Assembly (NCBI RefSeq): GCF_004123845.1
Contig: NZ_NBDP01000030.1
Location: forward strand, 248,001 to 312,000
Length of the DNA stretch: 64,000 nt
Direction: 5' to 3'
DNA from: Allobosea sp. Tri-44
GTDB taxonomy: Bacteria; Pseudomonadota; Alphaproteobacteria; Rhizobiales; Beijerinckiaceae
The notes beneath the pieces were generated by a model that saw nothing but the letters and a program-made list of their open reading frames with translations, did not search any database and was not told where the DNA came from. Position numbers and translations under genes: made by a program. Shown one piece after another: positions 8,931 through 17,953 of this stretch. How positions within the stretch are numbered: the first letter of the stretch is position 1; each line of letters starts with the position of its first letter.

Positions 8931-9637
8931 CGCGGCACTCTCGTATGGGCCGGCAGTTCTTCGTCCTCAAACAGGTCCGGATGCTCAGCAGCGATGCGGG
9001 GCAGCGCGTTCAGGATCTCGCGCAGATGGATGCGCATCGCGGTCGCGGCCGTGTCGGCATCACCGGTCTCGAGCGCGTCGACGATGGCGTTGTGCTGGGT
9101 GATCAGCAGCGGGATCGGCGAAGTGCCGGGCAGCGAGAGAAAGCGCACCCTGTCGGTCTGGGCGCGGGCGCTCTCGACCACCTTGCCGGCATAGTCGCAA
9201 TCGACGATCTCGGCGATGGCCTGGTGGAAGGCCTCGTCCAACACGGTGAAGCCGGAATAGTCGCCGCGGCCGGCGGCAGCGGCCTGCTCGGCGATCAGGC
9301 GACGTAACCGAGCGACGCCGCCTGGATCGATCAGCCGGCTTGCCGCCCGCGCCAGGGCGCATTCGACCGCCTCGCGCACGAAGCGGGCATTGGCGACCTC
9401 GCGCATCGAGATCGTCATGACATAGGTGCCGCGGCTCGGCAGGATCTGCACCAGCCCGGCCTCCGAGAGCTTGATGAAGGCCTCGCGCACCGGCTGCCGG
9501 CTGACGCCGAAGCGGCCGGCAATCTCCTTCTCCGAGAGCGCCTCTCCAGGGCGAAGTTCGCTGGCGATGATCGCCTGGCGCAACGCGGCGACAAGCTGCG
9601 GTGCGATCGGATCGCGAAGGCGGAGCGAGATGTCCAT
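8921..9637 (-). CDS. GntR family regulator, FCD (FadR-like) subfamily
   Basis: DNA-binding repressor or activator of 238 aa. N-terminal winged helix about 10-72 (LSEKEIAGRFGVSRQPVREAFIKL) and an all-helical FCD ligand domain about 80-215, with the usual Asp/His metal ligands plausible in DEAFHQAIAE and the later HNAIVDA and HLREIL. GAGGAG lies eight bases ahead of the ATG. Target and ligand are unknown; it follows cobF on the same strand but the two have no known link. Confidence 0.92.
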   Translation of the reverse strand: MDISLRLRDPIAPQLVAALRQAIIASELRPGEALSEKEIAGRFGVSRQPVREAFIKLSEAGLVQILPSRGTYVMTISMREVANARFVREAVECALARAASRLIDPGGVARLRRLIAEQAAAAGRGDYSGFTVLDEAFHQAIAEIVDCDYAGKVVESARAQTDRVRFLSLPGTSPIPLLITQHNAIVDALETGDADTAATAMRIHLREILNALPRIAAEHPDLFEDEELPAHTRVPRQR

Positions 9638-9669
9638 GAGTCAAACTCCTCGGCCAGCCGGCAGAGATG

Positions 9670-9679
9670 ATACCGGTAT
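9670..9679. promoter_or_regulatory. Candidate GntR operator ATACCGGTAT
   Basis: A perfect 10-bp palindrome 32 bases upstream of the GntR start codon. FCD-type GntR proteins commonly bind short palindromes built from GTAT/ATAC half-sites and regulate their own genes. Assignment is by position and form only. Confidence 0.4.
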
Positions 9680-9705
9680 GGTGGCCTAACGGCAAACGCC
9701 GCCGG

Positions 9706-10467
9706 TCAGCCCTCGCGTCGCCTCAGCAGATAAGTGTCCATGATCCAGCCGTTCTCGGCCCGGGCCGCCTCGCGCGCGCGAATGATCTCGTCCGAGACCT
9801 CTGCCAGCGAACCAGCGGCCAGGATCTCCTGCGGCGCGCCGAGATAGGCGCCCCACCAGATGTCCAGGCCGGCGGGGTCGATCTTCGAGAAAGCCTGCTC
9901 GCCGTCGAGCATCACCACGGTGCTGCCGGCATCGTCGCGGAAGCCGCCTTCGGCGAGCTTGCGGCCGGTGGTGATCGTGACCGGCTCGCCGATCCGGTTC
10001 AGCACCAGCCGGTGCGCCGCCGCCAGCGCCTGGACGGATGTGATGCCGGGGATGACGTCGTAGTCGAACGCCAGCCCGCGGGCCCGCACGGCCTCGATGA
10101 TGCGCAGCGTGCTGTCGTAGAGCGACGGATCACCCCAGACCAGCAGCCCGCCGGTCTGATCCTCGCCGAGCTCATCGCGGAACAGGCGCTCATAGCTTTC
10201 GGCGAGCGCCACGTGCCAGTCGTCGACACTGCCGCGATAGTCATCGCCCGCAGCGGCGCGCTTCGGCACCGTCAGCGGTACGGTGCGCCAGTTGCCATGC
10301 TCGATATAGCGCCGGCAGATTTCCTCGCGCAGCTCACGCAGGGCCGATTTCTCGGCGCCCTTGTCCGGCACGAAGACGACATCGACGCTGTTCAGCGCCC
10401 GCACCGCCTGGATCGTGACGTGCTCGGGATTGCCGGCGCCGATGCCGATGATCCTGATCCTGCGCAT
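9706..10467 (-). CDS. cobF: Precorrin-6A synthase (deacetylating)
   Basis: SAM-dependent methyltransferase (253 aa) of the aerobic cobalamin pathway; it removes the acetyl group of precorrin-5 and methylates C-1. The CobF start MRRIRIIGIGAGNPEHVTIQ, the long insertion after VFVPDKGAEK, and GLLVWGDPSLYDSTLRI and VIPGITSVQALAA are typical. Length fits the family. I start at the ATG at 10467 (AGGGGTG ahead) instead of the longer frame. No other cob gene is in the window, so it is detached from its pathway. Confidence 0.92.
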   Translation of the reverse strand: MRRIRIIGIGAGNPEHVTIQAVRALNSVDVVFVPDKGAEKSALRELREEICRRYIEHGNWRTVPLTVPKRAAAGDDYRGSVDDWHVALAESYERLFRDELGEDQTGGLLVWGDPSLYDSTLRIIEAVRARGLAFDYDVIPGITSVQALAAAHRLVLNRIGEPVTITTGRKLAEGGFRDDAGSTVVMLDGEQAFSKIDPAGLDIWWGAYLGAPQEILAAGSLAEVSDEIIRAREAARAENGWIMDTYLLRRREG

Positions 10468-10519
10468 GGGCACCCCTGTTCCGTTCGAGGCGCCGCATAG
10501 CACGCAGGAGTAGCGACCG

Positions 10520-11665
10520 CTAACCGAGCAGATTGCGGATCGTACGCATGAAGACGCGGGCGCCGGGCGCGATCAGCGCATCGGGGAAGTCGTAGTCGGG
10601 ATTGTGCAGCGGCGGAGTCTTTTCGCCGGAGCCGAGCAGGAACATCGCCGATTTCGAGGAGCGGCCGAACAGGCCGAAATCCTCGGAGCCGCGCTGCGGC
10701 GGAGTCTCACTGCGCGCGACGCCCTCCTCGTCGCAGGCCTGGCGCAGATGCGCGACCGCCTCGGGATGGTTTTCGCAGTGATGGAAGACATCGTGGTAAT
10801 CCATCGTCACGGAGAGCCCGCCGGCGGAAGCCGCTTCGCGCACCAGGGCCTCGGCCTCGGTGCAGAGCGAGCCCATCAGGGAATCGCTGAGGGTGCGCAG
10901 CGTCGCCCAAAGCTCGGCGCGGCCGGGCGTGATGCCGAAGGCAGGCTCGCCCATGCTGGCATGGGTGACAGTGACGAGGCGGTAATTGCCTTCGAGGGCG
11001 CCGCCCTGGCCGAGGGTGGTCAGTTCCGGCATCAGGCGGGCGAGCGCCTTCATCGGCGAGACCGCGTGCTCGGGCGTCGCGGCATGTGAGGTGTGGCCAG
11101 TCAGCACGATCTTCAGCCCACGCGAGGCGCAATTGGCCGGGCCTTCCGAGAGCCGGACAGCGCCAAGCGGCATGCCGGGCTTGTTGTGCAGTGAGAAGGA
11201 GAAGTCGGGCGCGATCTCCTTGAACTTGGGATCGGCGATTACGGCAGCGGCGCCCGCCCCGGTCTCCTCGGCCGGCTGGAACAGCAGGATGGCGCGCCCA
11301 CGCTGCGGCCGCTGCCGGCCGAGCCCGCGCGACAGCGCCGCGACCGTGGTCATATGGCCGTCATGGCCGCAGAGGTGGCCCTTGCCCGCGATCTGCGAAG
11401 TGTGCGGCACGCCAGAAAGGTCCTCGATCGGCAGAGCGTCGAGCTCGGAGCGGATCAGGACGGTCGGGCCAGCCTCGGCGCCTTCATAGATCGCGGCGAC
11501 GCCATGGCCGCCGAGATCGGTGACGATGCGGTCGGGAGCGCTCGGTTTAAGGAAGCCGACGATCGCTTTTGCCGTCTCGCGCTCCTCGCCGGAAATCTCG
11601 GGCGCGCGGTGGAGGGCATGACGCAGCTCGATCAGCTCGACCATGTCGGAATTTGTGAGAAACAT
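10520..11665 (-). CDS. M20 family amidohydrolase
   Basis: Metal-dependent amidohydrolase (381 aa) of the HipO/AbgB/IAA-amino-acid hydrolase group, removing acyl groups from amino acids or related amides in the cytoplasm. Metal ligands appear in LCGHDGHMT, LFQPAEETGAG, and FSLHNKPG; the dimerisation domain is about 180-290 (LTGHTSHAATPEH); SEDFGLFG near the end supplies a further ligand residue. GAGGAAG lies nine bases before the ATG at 11665. The upstream-extended frame (31 extra residues) lacks a ribosome binding site. Substrate not determinable. Confidence 0.9.
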   Translation of the reverse strand: MFLTNSDMVELIELRHALHRAPEISGEERETAKAIVGFLKPSAPDRIVTDLGGHGVAAIYEGAEAGPTVLIRSELDALPIEDLSGVPHTSQIAGKGHLCGHDGHMTTVAALSRGLGRQRPQRGRAILLFQPAEETGAGAAAVIADPKFKEIAPDFSFSLHNKPGMPLGAVRLSEGPANCASRGLKIVLTGHTSHAATPEHAVSPMKALARLMPELTTLGQGGALEGNYRLVTVTHASMGEPAFGITPGRAELWATLRTLSDSLMGSLCTEAEALVREAASAGGLSVTMDYHDVFHHCENHPEAVAHLRQACDEEGVARSETPPQRGSEDFGLFGRSSKSAMFLLGSGEKTPPLHNPDYDFPDALIAPGARVFMRTIRNLLG

Positions 11666-11767
11666 GCCTGGCGCTTCCTCGGGTGATTTGGCCCGAGCTT
11701 GGCCAGCGTGCTTGCCGGGTTCAACCCCCGTCGCCGCCCGGCGCCTGCAGGCGGCCATGCATCCCGC

Positions 11768-12790
11768 TCACGCCGCCAGGAGCCCCAGCGCCCGCTCGAT
11801 GCGCGAGCAGCCGCCGCGGCCGCGCGCCTTGCGATAAGCGCGGCTGAGGCAGCCACTGGCATAGGCGTCGACGACGATGGCATGGACATAGCTCTTGCGC
11901 ACCACCGCAGGCGTGTTGACCAGCCGCTCGGCGATGGCGCGCATGATGTCGGCGAGCTGGCGCTTGCGACCGCTCTCGCTGGCGGCGATCTCGGTCGACA
12001 GCAGGAGTTCGGCAGCCGCGGCATTGGCGGCGAGCATGCGCAGATCCTTACTCGATATCGGCAGGCCCGCAGCCTCCTTCAGATAGGCATTGATGTCAGC
12101 CGCATTGATCGCCGCGACCGAGCCGTCCTCGGCGCGGTACTGGAACAGGCGCTTGCCTGGCAAGGTCTTCAGCCGCGTCAAAGCACGGGCGAGCGGAGCA
12201 TCGTCGCGCCCGCAGGCGATGTCCTTGCCGCCCTTGCCGCGGAAGGCGAGCGCAATATGCCTGCCGGCGACGGAGACATGGCGCTTGAGCAGGGTCGAAG
12301 CGCCATGGCTGCCATTGGTGCGGGCATAGACCTCGTTGCCGACGCGGATATGCAAGCGATCGATGATCGCAGCAGCGCAAGCGAGCGCCTTGCCGCGCGA
12401 AAGCGTGCGGTCCTTCAGGTCGGCGGCGATGCGCTGGCGCAACCTCGGCAGGGTATCGATCAACCGGCCGAGGCGCTTCAGCTTGCGGCGCTCGCGCACG
12501 CGCTCCCAATCGGGATGATAGCGATGCTGGCTGCGTCCGGCTTCGTCGCGGCCGATCGCCTGGAGATGGGCGCGCGGATCGGCGGCGATCAGTACATCCT
12601 CATAGGCCGGAGGGATCGCCAGCGAGCGAATGCGCGCCAGCGTCTCTGCGTCGGTGATCTTGTCGCCTTCGGCGTCGCGATAGCCGAAATTGCGGCCGAC
12701 GCGGACACGGCGGATGGTGAGGTCATCGATGGTCACGCGGCGCAGACGGCTCTTGCTCGCCGCTGCGCTTCCTTTGCCCTTCGTCTCCAT
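11768..12790 (-). CDS. DNA topoisomerase IB
   Basis: Poxvirus-like bacterial type IB topoisomerase (340 aa) that relaxes supercoils through a 3'-phosphotyrosine. N-terminal domain about 20-100 (RVRVGRNFGYRDAEG, IPPAYEDVLIA, HPDWERVRERRK), catalytic domain about 110-320 with KALACAAAIIDRLHIRVGNE, the Arg/Lys residues of TLLKRHV and RGKGGK, and the nucleophile Y301 in VVRKSYVHA. Length matches the family. In Rhizobiales these enzymes are often accessory. It is the only gene of its kind here, separated from the ABC operon by a palindromic repeat. Confidence 0.92.
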   Translation of the reverse strand: METKGKGSAAASKSRLRRVTIDDLTIRRVRVGRNFGYRDAEGDKITDAETLARIRSLAIPPAYEDVLIAADPRAHLQAIGRDEAGRSQHRYHPDWERVRERRKLKRLGRLIDTLPRLRQRIAADLKDRTLSRGKALACAAAIIDRLHIRVGNEVYARTNGSHGASTLLKRHVSVAGRHIALAFRGKGGKDIACGRDDAPLARALTRLKTLPGKRLFQYRAEDGSVAAINAADINAYLKEAAGLPISSKDLRMLAANAAAAELLLSTEIAASESGRKRQLADIMRAIAERLVNTPAVVRKSYVHAIVVDAYASGCLSRAYRKARGRGGCSRIERALGLLAA

Positions 12791-12849
12791 CCACGCCTCC
12801 GCAGCTCGACCGGCTGCGGAGGAATGCGGGACGGGCCGCGAGGTTCCCT

Positions 12850-12937
12850 CGTCATTGCGAGCGCAGCGATGCCATCCAGGGGGCGTTGAGCTCTGTGGCT
12901 CCTGGATTGCTTCGTCGCTACGCTCGTCGCAATGACG
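12850..12937. repeat. Rhizobiales-type intergenic inverted repeat
   Basis: CGTCATTGCGAGCG at the left and CGCTCGTCGCAATGACG at the right face each other, with ATCCAGG and CCTGGAT as inner matching blocks. It lies between the topoisomerase gene and the end of the ABC permease gene. This repeat family is common between genes in this order and probably folds into a long hairpin. Confidence 0.75.
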
Positions 12938-12948
12938 AGAAGCGGACG

Positions 12949-13779
12949 TTACCGCTTCGCCCGCGCCACGATCTGCGTCGGGTTGACGAAGCGCAGCGCG
13001 ATGATCAGCCAGATCAGCGTCGTCACCATGTAGATCACCGCCATGGCGTCGATCGACTGCACGGCGCGCACGCCGGCGGCGAAGACGGCGTAGTAGAGCG
13101 CCACCACCAGCGTCTGGCTGGTCGGGCCTGCCGTCAGGAAGGTCAGCTCGAACATCGCGATCGTGCGGACCAGCACGAGCAGCAGCGCGGCGAGGATGCC
13201 GGGCATCAGCAGCGGCAGCAGCACGTAAATGAAGAGCTTGAAGGTGTTGGCGCCGAAGACGCGCGCCGCCGCCTCGATCTTGGTGTCGATCTGCTCGATG
13301 AACGGGATCATCACCAGGATGACGAAGGGCACGGTCGGCACGAGATTGGCGAGCACCACGCCCGACATCGAGCCGGCGAGGCCGGTGCGATAGAGCACGG
13401 TCGCCAGCGGAATGCCGAAGGTGATCGGCGGCACCAGCAGCGGCAGCAGGAAGAGCAGCATCACCAGCTTCTTGCCTGGGAAGTCGCGCCGCGCCAGCGC
13501 ATAGGCGGCCGGCACGCCGATCAGCCCCGACAGGAAGACGACGAGGAAGACGATCTGGAAGGTGACCGTGAGCACGTCGCCGAGTTGGAACTCGGCCCAG
13601 GCGGCGCCGTACCAGCGCGTCGTCCAGCCATCCGGCAGCCAGGAGCGCAGCCAGCGTGTCGAGAACGAGCTCGTCACCACCGCCGCGATCATGCCGAACA
13701 GGTTGACGATGAAGAAGCCGATCAGCGTCCAGTTGGCCGCGGCCCAGAGCTTGGTGGAAAGGCGGGTGTCCTTGACCAT
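12949..13779 (-). CDS. ABC transporter permease (PotC/FbpB-like)
   Basis: Second permease (276 aa) of a four-gene importer. About six membrane helices; N-terminal helix LIGFFIVNLFGMIAAVV, docking loop near EAAARVFGANTFKLFIYVLLPLLMPG. The family (spermidine/putrescine, iron, and sugar-phosphate importers) does not fix the substrate. It begins four bases after the first permease stop, with GGGAAGGG as ribosome binding site inside that gene, so it is co-translated. Last gene of its operon. Confidence 0.92.
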   Translation of the reverse strand: MVKDTRLSTKLWAAANWTLIGFFIVNLFGMIAAVVTSSFSTRWLRSWLPDGWTTRWYGAAWAEFQLGDVLTVTFQIVFLVVFLSGLIGVPAAYALARRDFPGKKLVMLLFLLPLLVPPITFGIPLATVLYRTGLAGSMSGVVLANLVPTVPFVILVMIPFIEQIDTKIEAAARVFGANTFKLFIYVLLPLLMPGILAALLLVLVRTIAMFELTFLTAGPTSQTLVVALYYAVFAAGVRAVQSIDAMAVIYMVTTLIWLIIALRFVNPTQIVARAKR

Positions 13780-13783
13780 CGGA

Positions 13784-14692
13784 TCAGCCCTTCCCGCCGC
13801 CGGCCGGGCCGCGATAGAGCATGCCGCGCAGGCCCAGAACCGCGACGACGATGGCGAGCTGGACCACGCCCATGATCATCGCGACGGCGGAGGCCATCGA
13901 GTAATCGTATTCCTCGAAGGCGGCTTGGTAGGCGGCGATCGAGATCACGCGCGTAGGCCCCGCCGGCGCGCCAAGCAGCACCGCCGAGGGGAAGACCGAG
14001 AAGGCCTGCACGAAGCTGAGGCAGAAGGTGATCGCCAGTCCGGGCAGCAGCAGCGGCAGGAGGATGTGCTTGAAGCGCTCCCAGGGTCCGGCGCCGAGCG
14101 TTGCGCCGGCCTGCTCCAGCGCCGGATCGACGCCGGTGAGATAAGACAACGTCAGGAGAAAGGTGAAGGGGAAGCCGGTGATGACCAGCGAGAGCATCAC
14201 GCCCCAGTAATTGTGCAGGAGCTTCACCGGGCTTGAGATCAGGCCGATCGCCATCAGCGTCCGGTTGAACCAGCCCTGCGGACCGAGATAGTTCAAGAGC
14301 CCTTCGGCGACGAGCACGGTGCCGAGCGTGATCGGGATCACCAGGATGGTGGTGAGCAGGCGCTGGTTCTTCATCAGCCGGACGCGGAAGGCGATCGGGA
14401 TCGCCAGCAGCAGAGTCAGGATGGTCACCGGCATGGCGAGCCAGAGCGTGGTCGCAATCGTGCCGTAGAGGAAGGAATCCGAGAAGAAGCGCTGGTAGTT
14501 CGCCAGCGCCCCGCCTGCCTTCGGATTGAAGGACAGAAACAGCCCGTAGAAGAACGGGTAGATGAACAGCGCCAGCAGAAAGATCACCGCCGGCAGGACG
14601 AGCAGGGTCAGCCCGTCGAGGCCACGCGCGGCAAGGCGCTGTTTCAGCGGAATCTCGGCGATGCTGGACGCCGCGCCTGGCACGGTGCTCAT
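13784..14692 (-). CDS. ABC transporter permease (PotB-like)
   Basis: First permease (302 aa) of the importer. Helices begin with LTLLVLPAVIFLLALFIYPFF; the docking loop is LEQAGATLGAGPWERFKHILLPLLLPG. Its ATG overlaps the stop of the ATPase gene by four bases (ATGA). Works as a heterodimer with the following permease. Confidence 0.92.
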   Translation of the reverse strand: MSTVPGAASSIAEIPLKQRLAARGLDGLTLLVLPAVIFLLALFIYPFFYGLFLSFNPKAGGALANYQRFFSDSFLYGTIATTLWLAMPVTILTLLLAIPIAFRVRLMKNQRLLTTILVIPITLGTVLVAEGLLNYLGPQGWFNRTLMAIGLISSPVKLLHNYWGVMLSLVITGFPFTFLLTLSYLTGVDPALEQAGATLGAGPWERFKHILLPLLLPGLAITFCLSFVQAFSVFPSAVLLGAPAGPTRVISIAAYQAAFEEYDYSMASAVAMIMGVVQLAIVVAVLGLRGMLYRGPAGGGKG

Positions 14693-15762
14693 GCGCCCTC
14701 TCCGAAGACCAGGACGCGATCCGGAGCGGCGGCGAGGCGGATCTCGGTGCCGGGCGCGATACGGCTATCGGCCAGGAAGGTCAGCGGCGTGTCGTCCGCC
14801 ATCCGCGCAAAGCCGACGAATTCGCGGCCATGGAACTCTGTCGAGACGACCTTGGCCTTGAGCCCCGGCGCGCCATCCGCGACCGGGTGCAGGTCCTCGG
14901 GGCGGATCGAGATATGGGCACCCTGCCCGGCCACGACCTGCGACCTTACGCGTCCGGCGACGCCGACCTCGCCGCAGGTGACCGTCGCCTGCCCGTCAGC
15001 GACCGAGGCGACGCGGCCGGCGACCTTGTTGCGGAAACCCATGAACTCGGCGACATCGAGATGGTCCGGCCGCGAGAACAAATCCTCCGGCCCGCCGACC
15101 TGGCGAATCTCGCCATCGCGCATCACGACGATGCGGTCGGCGAGCGAGAGCGCCTCCTCCTGGTCGTGAGTGACGTAGATGGTGGTGGCGCCGAGCGTGT
15201 TGTGGATGCGCCTGATCTCGGCGCGCATCTCGAGACGCAATTTGGCGTCGAGATTGGAAAGCGGCTCGTCCATCAGCACCAGCGGCGGCTGCACCGCGAT
15301 GGCGCGGGCGATGGCGACGCGCTGCTGCTGACCGCCGGAGAGCTGACCGGGCAGCTTCGTCTCCTGGCCCTGCAGGCGGACCAGCGCGACCGCCTCGGCG
15401 ACGCGCTGGTCGCTCTCGGCCCTGGGCATGCCGCGCATCTTGAGGCCGAAGCCGATATTCTTGCGCACGGTCATATGCGGGAAGAGCGCGTAGCTCTGGA
15501 AGACCATGCCGAAGCCGCGCTCCTCCGGGCGGAGCGGGTCGATGCGCTTCTCATCGAGCCAGATGCCGCCGCCGGTCGCAGGCAGGAGGCCGGCGATCAG
15601 GTTCAGCGTCGTCGACTTGCCGCAGCCCGACGGGCCGAGCAGCGCGATGAACTCGCCCTGCTTGATCGTCAGCGAGACGTCCTTGACGGCGTTATGCGTC
15701 CCGAAATCGCGGCAGAGCCGATCGAGCCTGAGTTCGCGGAAATTCGCGGCATGTATCGACAT
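14689..15762 (-). CDS. ABC transporter ATP-binding protein (PotA/UgpC-like)
   Basis: ATPase (357 aa) with Walker A GPSGCGKST, Q-loop VFQSYALFPH, signature LSGGQQQR, Walker B LVLMDEPLSNLDAKLR, switch His in VTHDQEEA, then a C-terminal regulatory TOBE region about 245-350 (ISIRPEDLHPV). The long C-terminal domain is that of carbohydrate and polyamine importers. It follows the binding-protein gene by 103 bases and overlaps the permease gene by four. Confidence 0.94.
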   Translation of the reverse strand: MSIHAANFRELRLDRLCRDFGTHNAVKDVSLTIKQGEFIALLGPSGCGKSTTLNLIAGLLPATGGGIWLDEKRIDPLRPEERGFGMVFQSYALFPHMTVRKNIGFGLKMRGMPRAESDQRVAEAVALVRLQGQETKLPGQLSGGQQQRVAIARAIAVQPPLVLMDEPLSNLDAKLRLEMRAEIRRIHNTLGATTIYVTHDQEEALSLADRIVVMRDGEIRQVGGPEDLFSRPDHLDVAEFMGFRNKVAGRVASVADGQATVTCGEVGVAGRVRSQVVAGQGAHISIRPEDLHPVADGAPGLKAKVVSTEFHGREFVGFARMADDTPLTFLADSRIAPGTEIRLAAAPDRVLVFGEGA

Positions 15763-15865
15763 GAAGGACCATCAAGTTCGAACGGATGGACTGGAGGCCG
15801 CCGACAGGCGACAGCAAGGCGGCAGGCCGGTCAAGGACCGGCCTGCCTGGTGATCGCAGCAAGGC

Positions 15866-17056
15866 CTATTTGCGCTTGGCGCCGCCGACTTGCTCGTCCC
15901 AGATGCGGAAGGCGACGACCATCTTGTCGGGGTCGAGCGGGGTTTCCATCGGGTTCTCGGCGATCAGCTTGTCGTATTCCGGACGGCCGTATTCGCGGAT
16001 CGCCTTCTGACTCGACTCCGGCGCCATCGAGAGCGGCACGTCCTTCACCGCCGGGCCCGGATAGAAGTAGCCCTCGTCATAGGTATAGGCCTGTTGCTGC
16101 GGCGTCAGCATGTGGCGGATCAGGTCGAGCAGCACGGCGAGCTTCTCGTCGGAGACGCCCTTGGGGATCATCATGTACTGGGCGTCGGTGACCCAGTGGA
16201 AGCCCTTCAAGGTCTGGATCTTGGCTTCCTTCGGCACGACGCCGAGCACGCGCGGATTGATGTCCCAGCCCGTCGTCGAGACGATGATGTCGCGCGAGCC
16301 GTCGCCGAGCTCCTTCATCGTCGCGCCGGTGCCGCCGGGGTAGTATTCGATGTTCTCGCCGAGGGCCTTGAGATAGGCCCAGGTCTTGTCCCAGCCCTTG
16401 GCCGGATCCTTGGGATCGCTGTCGCCAAGAATATAGGGCAGGCCCATGATGAAGGTGCGGCCGGGGCCGGAATTGGCCGGGCGGGCATAGAGGAAGCGGT
16501 TCTTGTTCTGCTTCGTCCAGTCGAGCAGCTCCTGCGCCGTGGTCGGCGGCGTCTTGACCTTATCGGGCATGTATTCAAGCAGCGGACCGGACGGGTAATA
16601 GACCATCGCCATGGCCTGGCCGCGCCCGAGATTATGCATGGCGAGCGCTGGCTTCAGGTAGATGTCATCGGGCTTGGGCAGGTCGGCGGCGAAACGCGGC
16701 AGCAACTCGACCCAGAGCTTCTGGTCGATGCCGGCCGAGAGCACGTCGAGGCCGCCGATGACAAAATCGATGTCGACGCGGCCGGCATCCTGCTGCGCCT
16801 TCAGCTTGGCCGGCAGCTCCGGAGCGGGTGCCTTGGTGAAGACCATCCGCGAGACGGCCTTGGGATTTGCCTTAGGGTAGTTCTCCAGCGGCGTCTGGAC
16901 CAGCGCGAGCGCCCCGCCGACATCGATGACGCTGATCGTCAGCGGGGACGCCGGCAGCTTGAGCGTTTGAGCAAAGGCTCCGGGCGCGGCCGCGATACCG
17001 GCCATGCCAGCGACGCCGCCGAGGAATGTACGGCGATGGATCGTATCCTGGACCAT
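15866..17056 (-). CDS. ABC transporter extracellular solute-binding protein, Tat-exported
   Basis: Periplasmic receptor (396 aa) of the family-1 solute-binding group. The N-terminus MVQDTIHRRTFLGGVAG followed by a hydrophobic stretch and GAFAQ is a twin-arginine-type signal, which implies export of a folded protein. GGGAGGGGAGA lies just before the ATG at 17056; the longer frame to 17134 is not supported. It is the first gene of the importer operon and is divergent from the UxuR-like regulator and uxuA, so a uronate or sugar-acid ligand is a reasonable guess. Confidence 0.9.
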   Translation of the reverse strand: MVQDTIHRRTFLGGVAGMAGIAAAPGAFAQTLKLPASPLTISVIDVGGALALVQTPLENYPKANPKAVSRMVFTKAPAPELPAKLKAQQDAGRVDIDFVIGGLDVLSAGIDQKLWVELLPRFAADLPKPDDIYLKPALAMHNLGRGQAMAMVYYPSGPLLEYMPDKVKTPPTTAQELLDWTKQNKNRFLYARPANSGPGRTFIMGLPYILGDSDPKDPAKGWDKTWAYLKALGENIEYYPGGTGATMKELGDGSRDIIVSTTGWDINPRVLGVVPKEAKIQTLKGFHWVTDAQYMMIPKGVSDEKLAVLLDLIRHMLTPQQQAYTYDEGYFYPGPAVKDVPLSMAPESSQKAIREYGRPEYDKLIAENPMETPLDPDKMVVAFRIWDEQVGGAKRK

Positions 17057-17190
17057 GATCTCCCCTCCCGGCGGCCTCGCCGCCTGCTGTTTCCCCAGCC
17101 CGTGAAAAGCGGGCTCTTGCGGCACTTTTAGCACCGGCTTCTATTGAATTCGCGGCTTTCGGAGTTGACGCCTCCGTTCGAGCCGGTATC

Positions 17191-17202
17191 CTAGTATACT
17201 AG
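17191..17202. promoter_or_regulatory. Palindromic operator CTAGTATACTAG
   Basis: A perfect 12-bp palindrome with the GTATAC core seen in operators of hexuronate GntR repressors (UxuR/KdgR-type sites contain GGTATACC). It lies between the importer operon and the GntR-uxuA operon, 18 bases before the regulator ATG, suited to autorepression and possibly to control of both directions. Confidence 0.6.
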
Positions 17203-17219
17203 TGAACAAGAGCTTGGCA

Positions 17220-17915
17220 ATGGGCATCGCCGCGGCGAGACAGAGCACCGACCAGATCTACCGGGCGTTGCGCGGCGACATCCTGAACGCGGTACTGCGT
17301 CCGGGCGAATCGATCTCGGAAGCGCGCATGGCGCTGCAGTTCGGTGTCAGCCGCACGCCGGTGCGCGAATCGTTCAAGCGGCTGGTCGAGGACGGCTTTC
17401 TCGTGGTCGTGCCGCAGGTCGGCACCTTCGTCGCGCCGATCGACCTCGCTGCCGTCTATGACAGCCAGTTCGTACGCGAAACGCTGGAATGCCGGACGGT
17501 CGTGCTGGCGGCGCAGAACATCGACGACGCCGGCAAAACCGCCCTCGCCGCTCTCATCCAGCAGCAAGAACAGGCACTCGCCGAGGGTGATCGCGCCGGT
17601 TTCTTCCGCGGAGACGAGGAATTCCATGCCGAGCTGGCGCGGCTCTCGGGCCACCCCTCAGTCTGGGGCCTGATCGAGAGCGTCAAGGCCCAGCTCGACC
17701 GCGTTCGCTGCCTGTCGCTCGATACCGGCGGCTGGTCCGAGATGATCCTGGGCGAGCACCGCCAGATCGCCGAAGCGGTCAGCGCCGGCGACGTGGCCAA
17801 GGCCGAGCGCACCATGCGGGCGCATCTGCGCACCGTCTTCGACGCCATCGAGACGATCGCGCGCGACCATGTCGACGCCTTCGCCGCGAATGGCGGGCTC
17901 AGCAAACCCACCTGA
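17220..17915 (+). CDS. UxuR-like GntR (FCD) transcriptional regulator
   Basis: Regulator of 231 aa: winged helix about 8-70 (SEARMALQFGVSRTPVRESFKRL) and FCD ligand domain about 80-215 (DEEFHAELARLSGH, GEHRQIAEA, HLRTVFDAI). Its place directly before uxuA, with 38 bases between, suggests it senses a hexuronate intermediate. I use the ATG at 17220 with AAGAG eight bases upstream. A GTG at 17202 would add six residues but lies inside the palindromic operator and has no ribosome binding site. Confidence 0.88.
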   Translation: MGIAAARQSTDQIYRALRGDILNAVLRPGESISEARMALQFGVSRTPVRESFKRLVEDGFLVVVPQVGTFVAPIDLAAVYDSQFVRETLECRTVVLAAQNIDDAGKTALAALIQQQEQALAEGDRAGFFRGDEEFHAELARLSGHPSVWGLIESVKAQLDRVRCLSLDTGGWSEMILGEHRQIAEAVSAGDVAKAERTMRAHLRTVFDAIETIARDHVDAFAANGGLSKPT

Positions 17916-17953
17916 CGAAGCCGCGACAGACGGCAGCCTAAAGGACAGAGACG

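Noticed and set aside
12850..12937. Possible mobile element between topoisomerase and permease genes
   Set aside because: It matches the common type of intergenic palindromic repeat in this order and has no transposase or target duplication, so it is listed only as a repeat.
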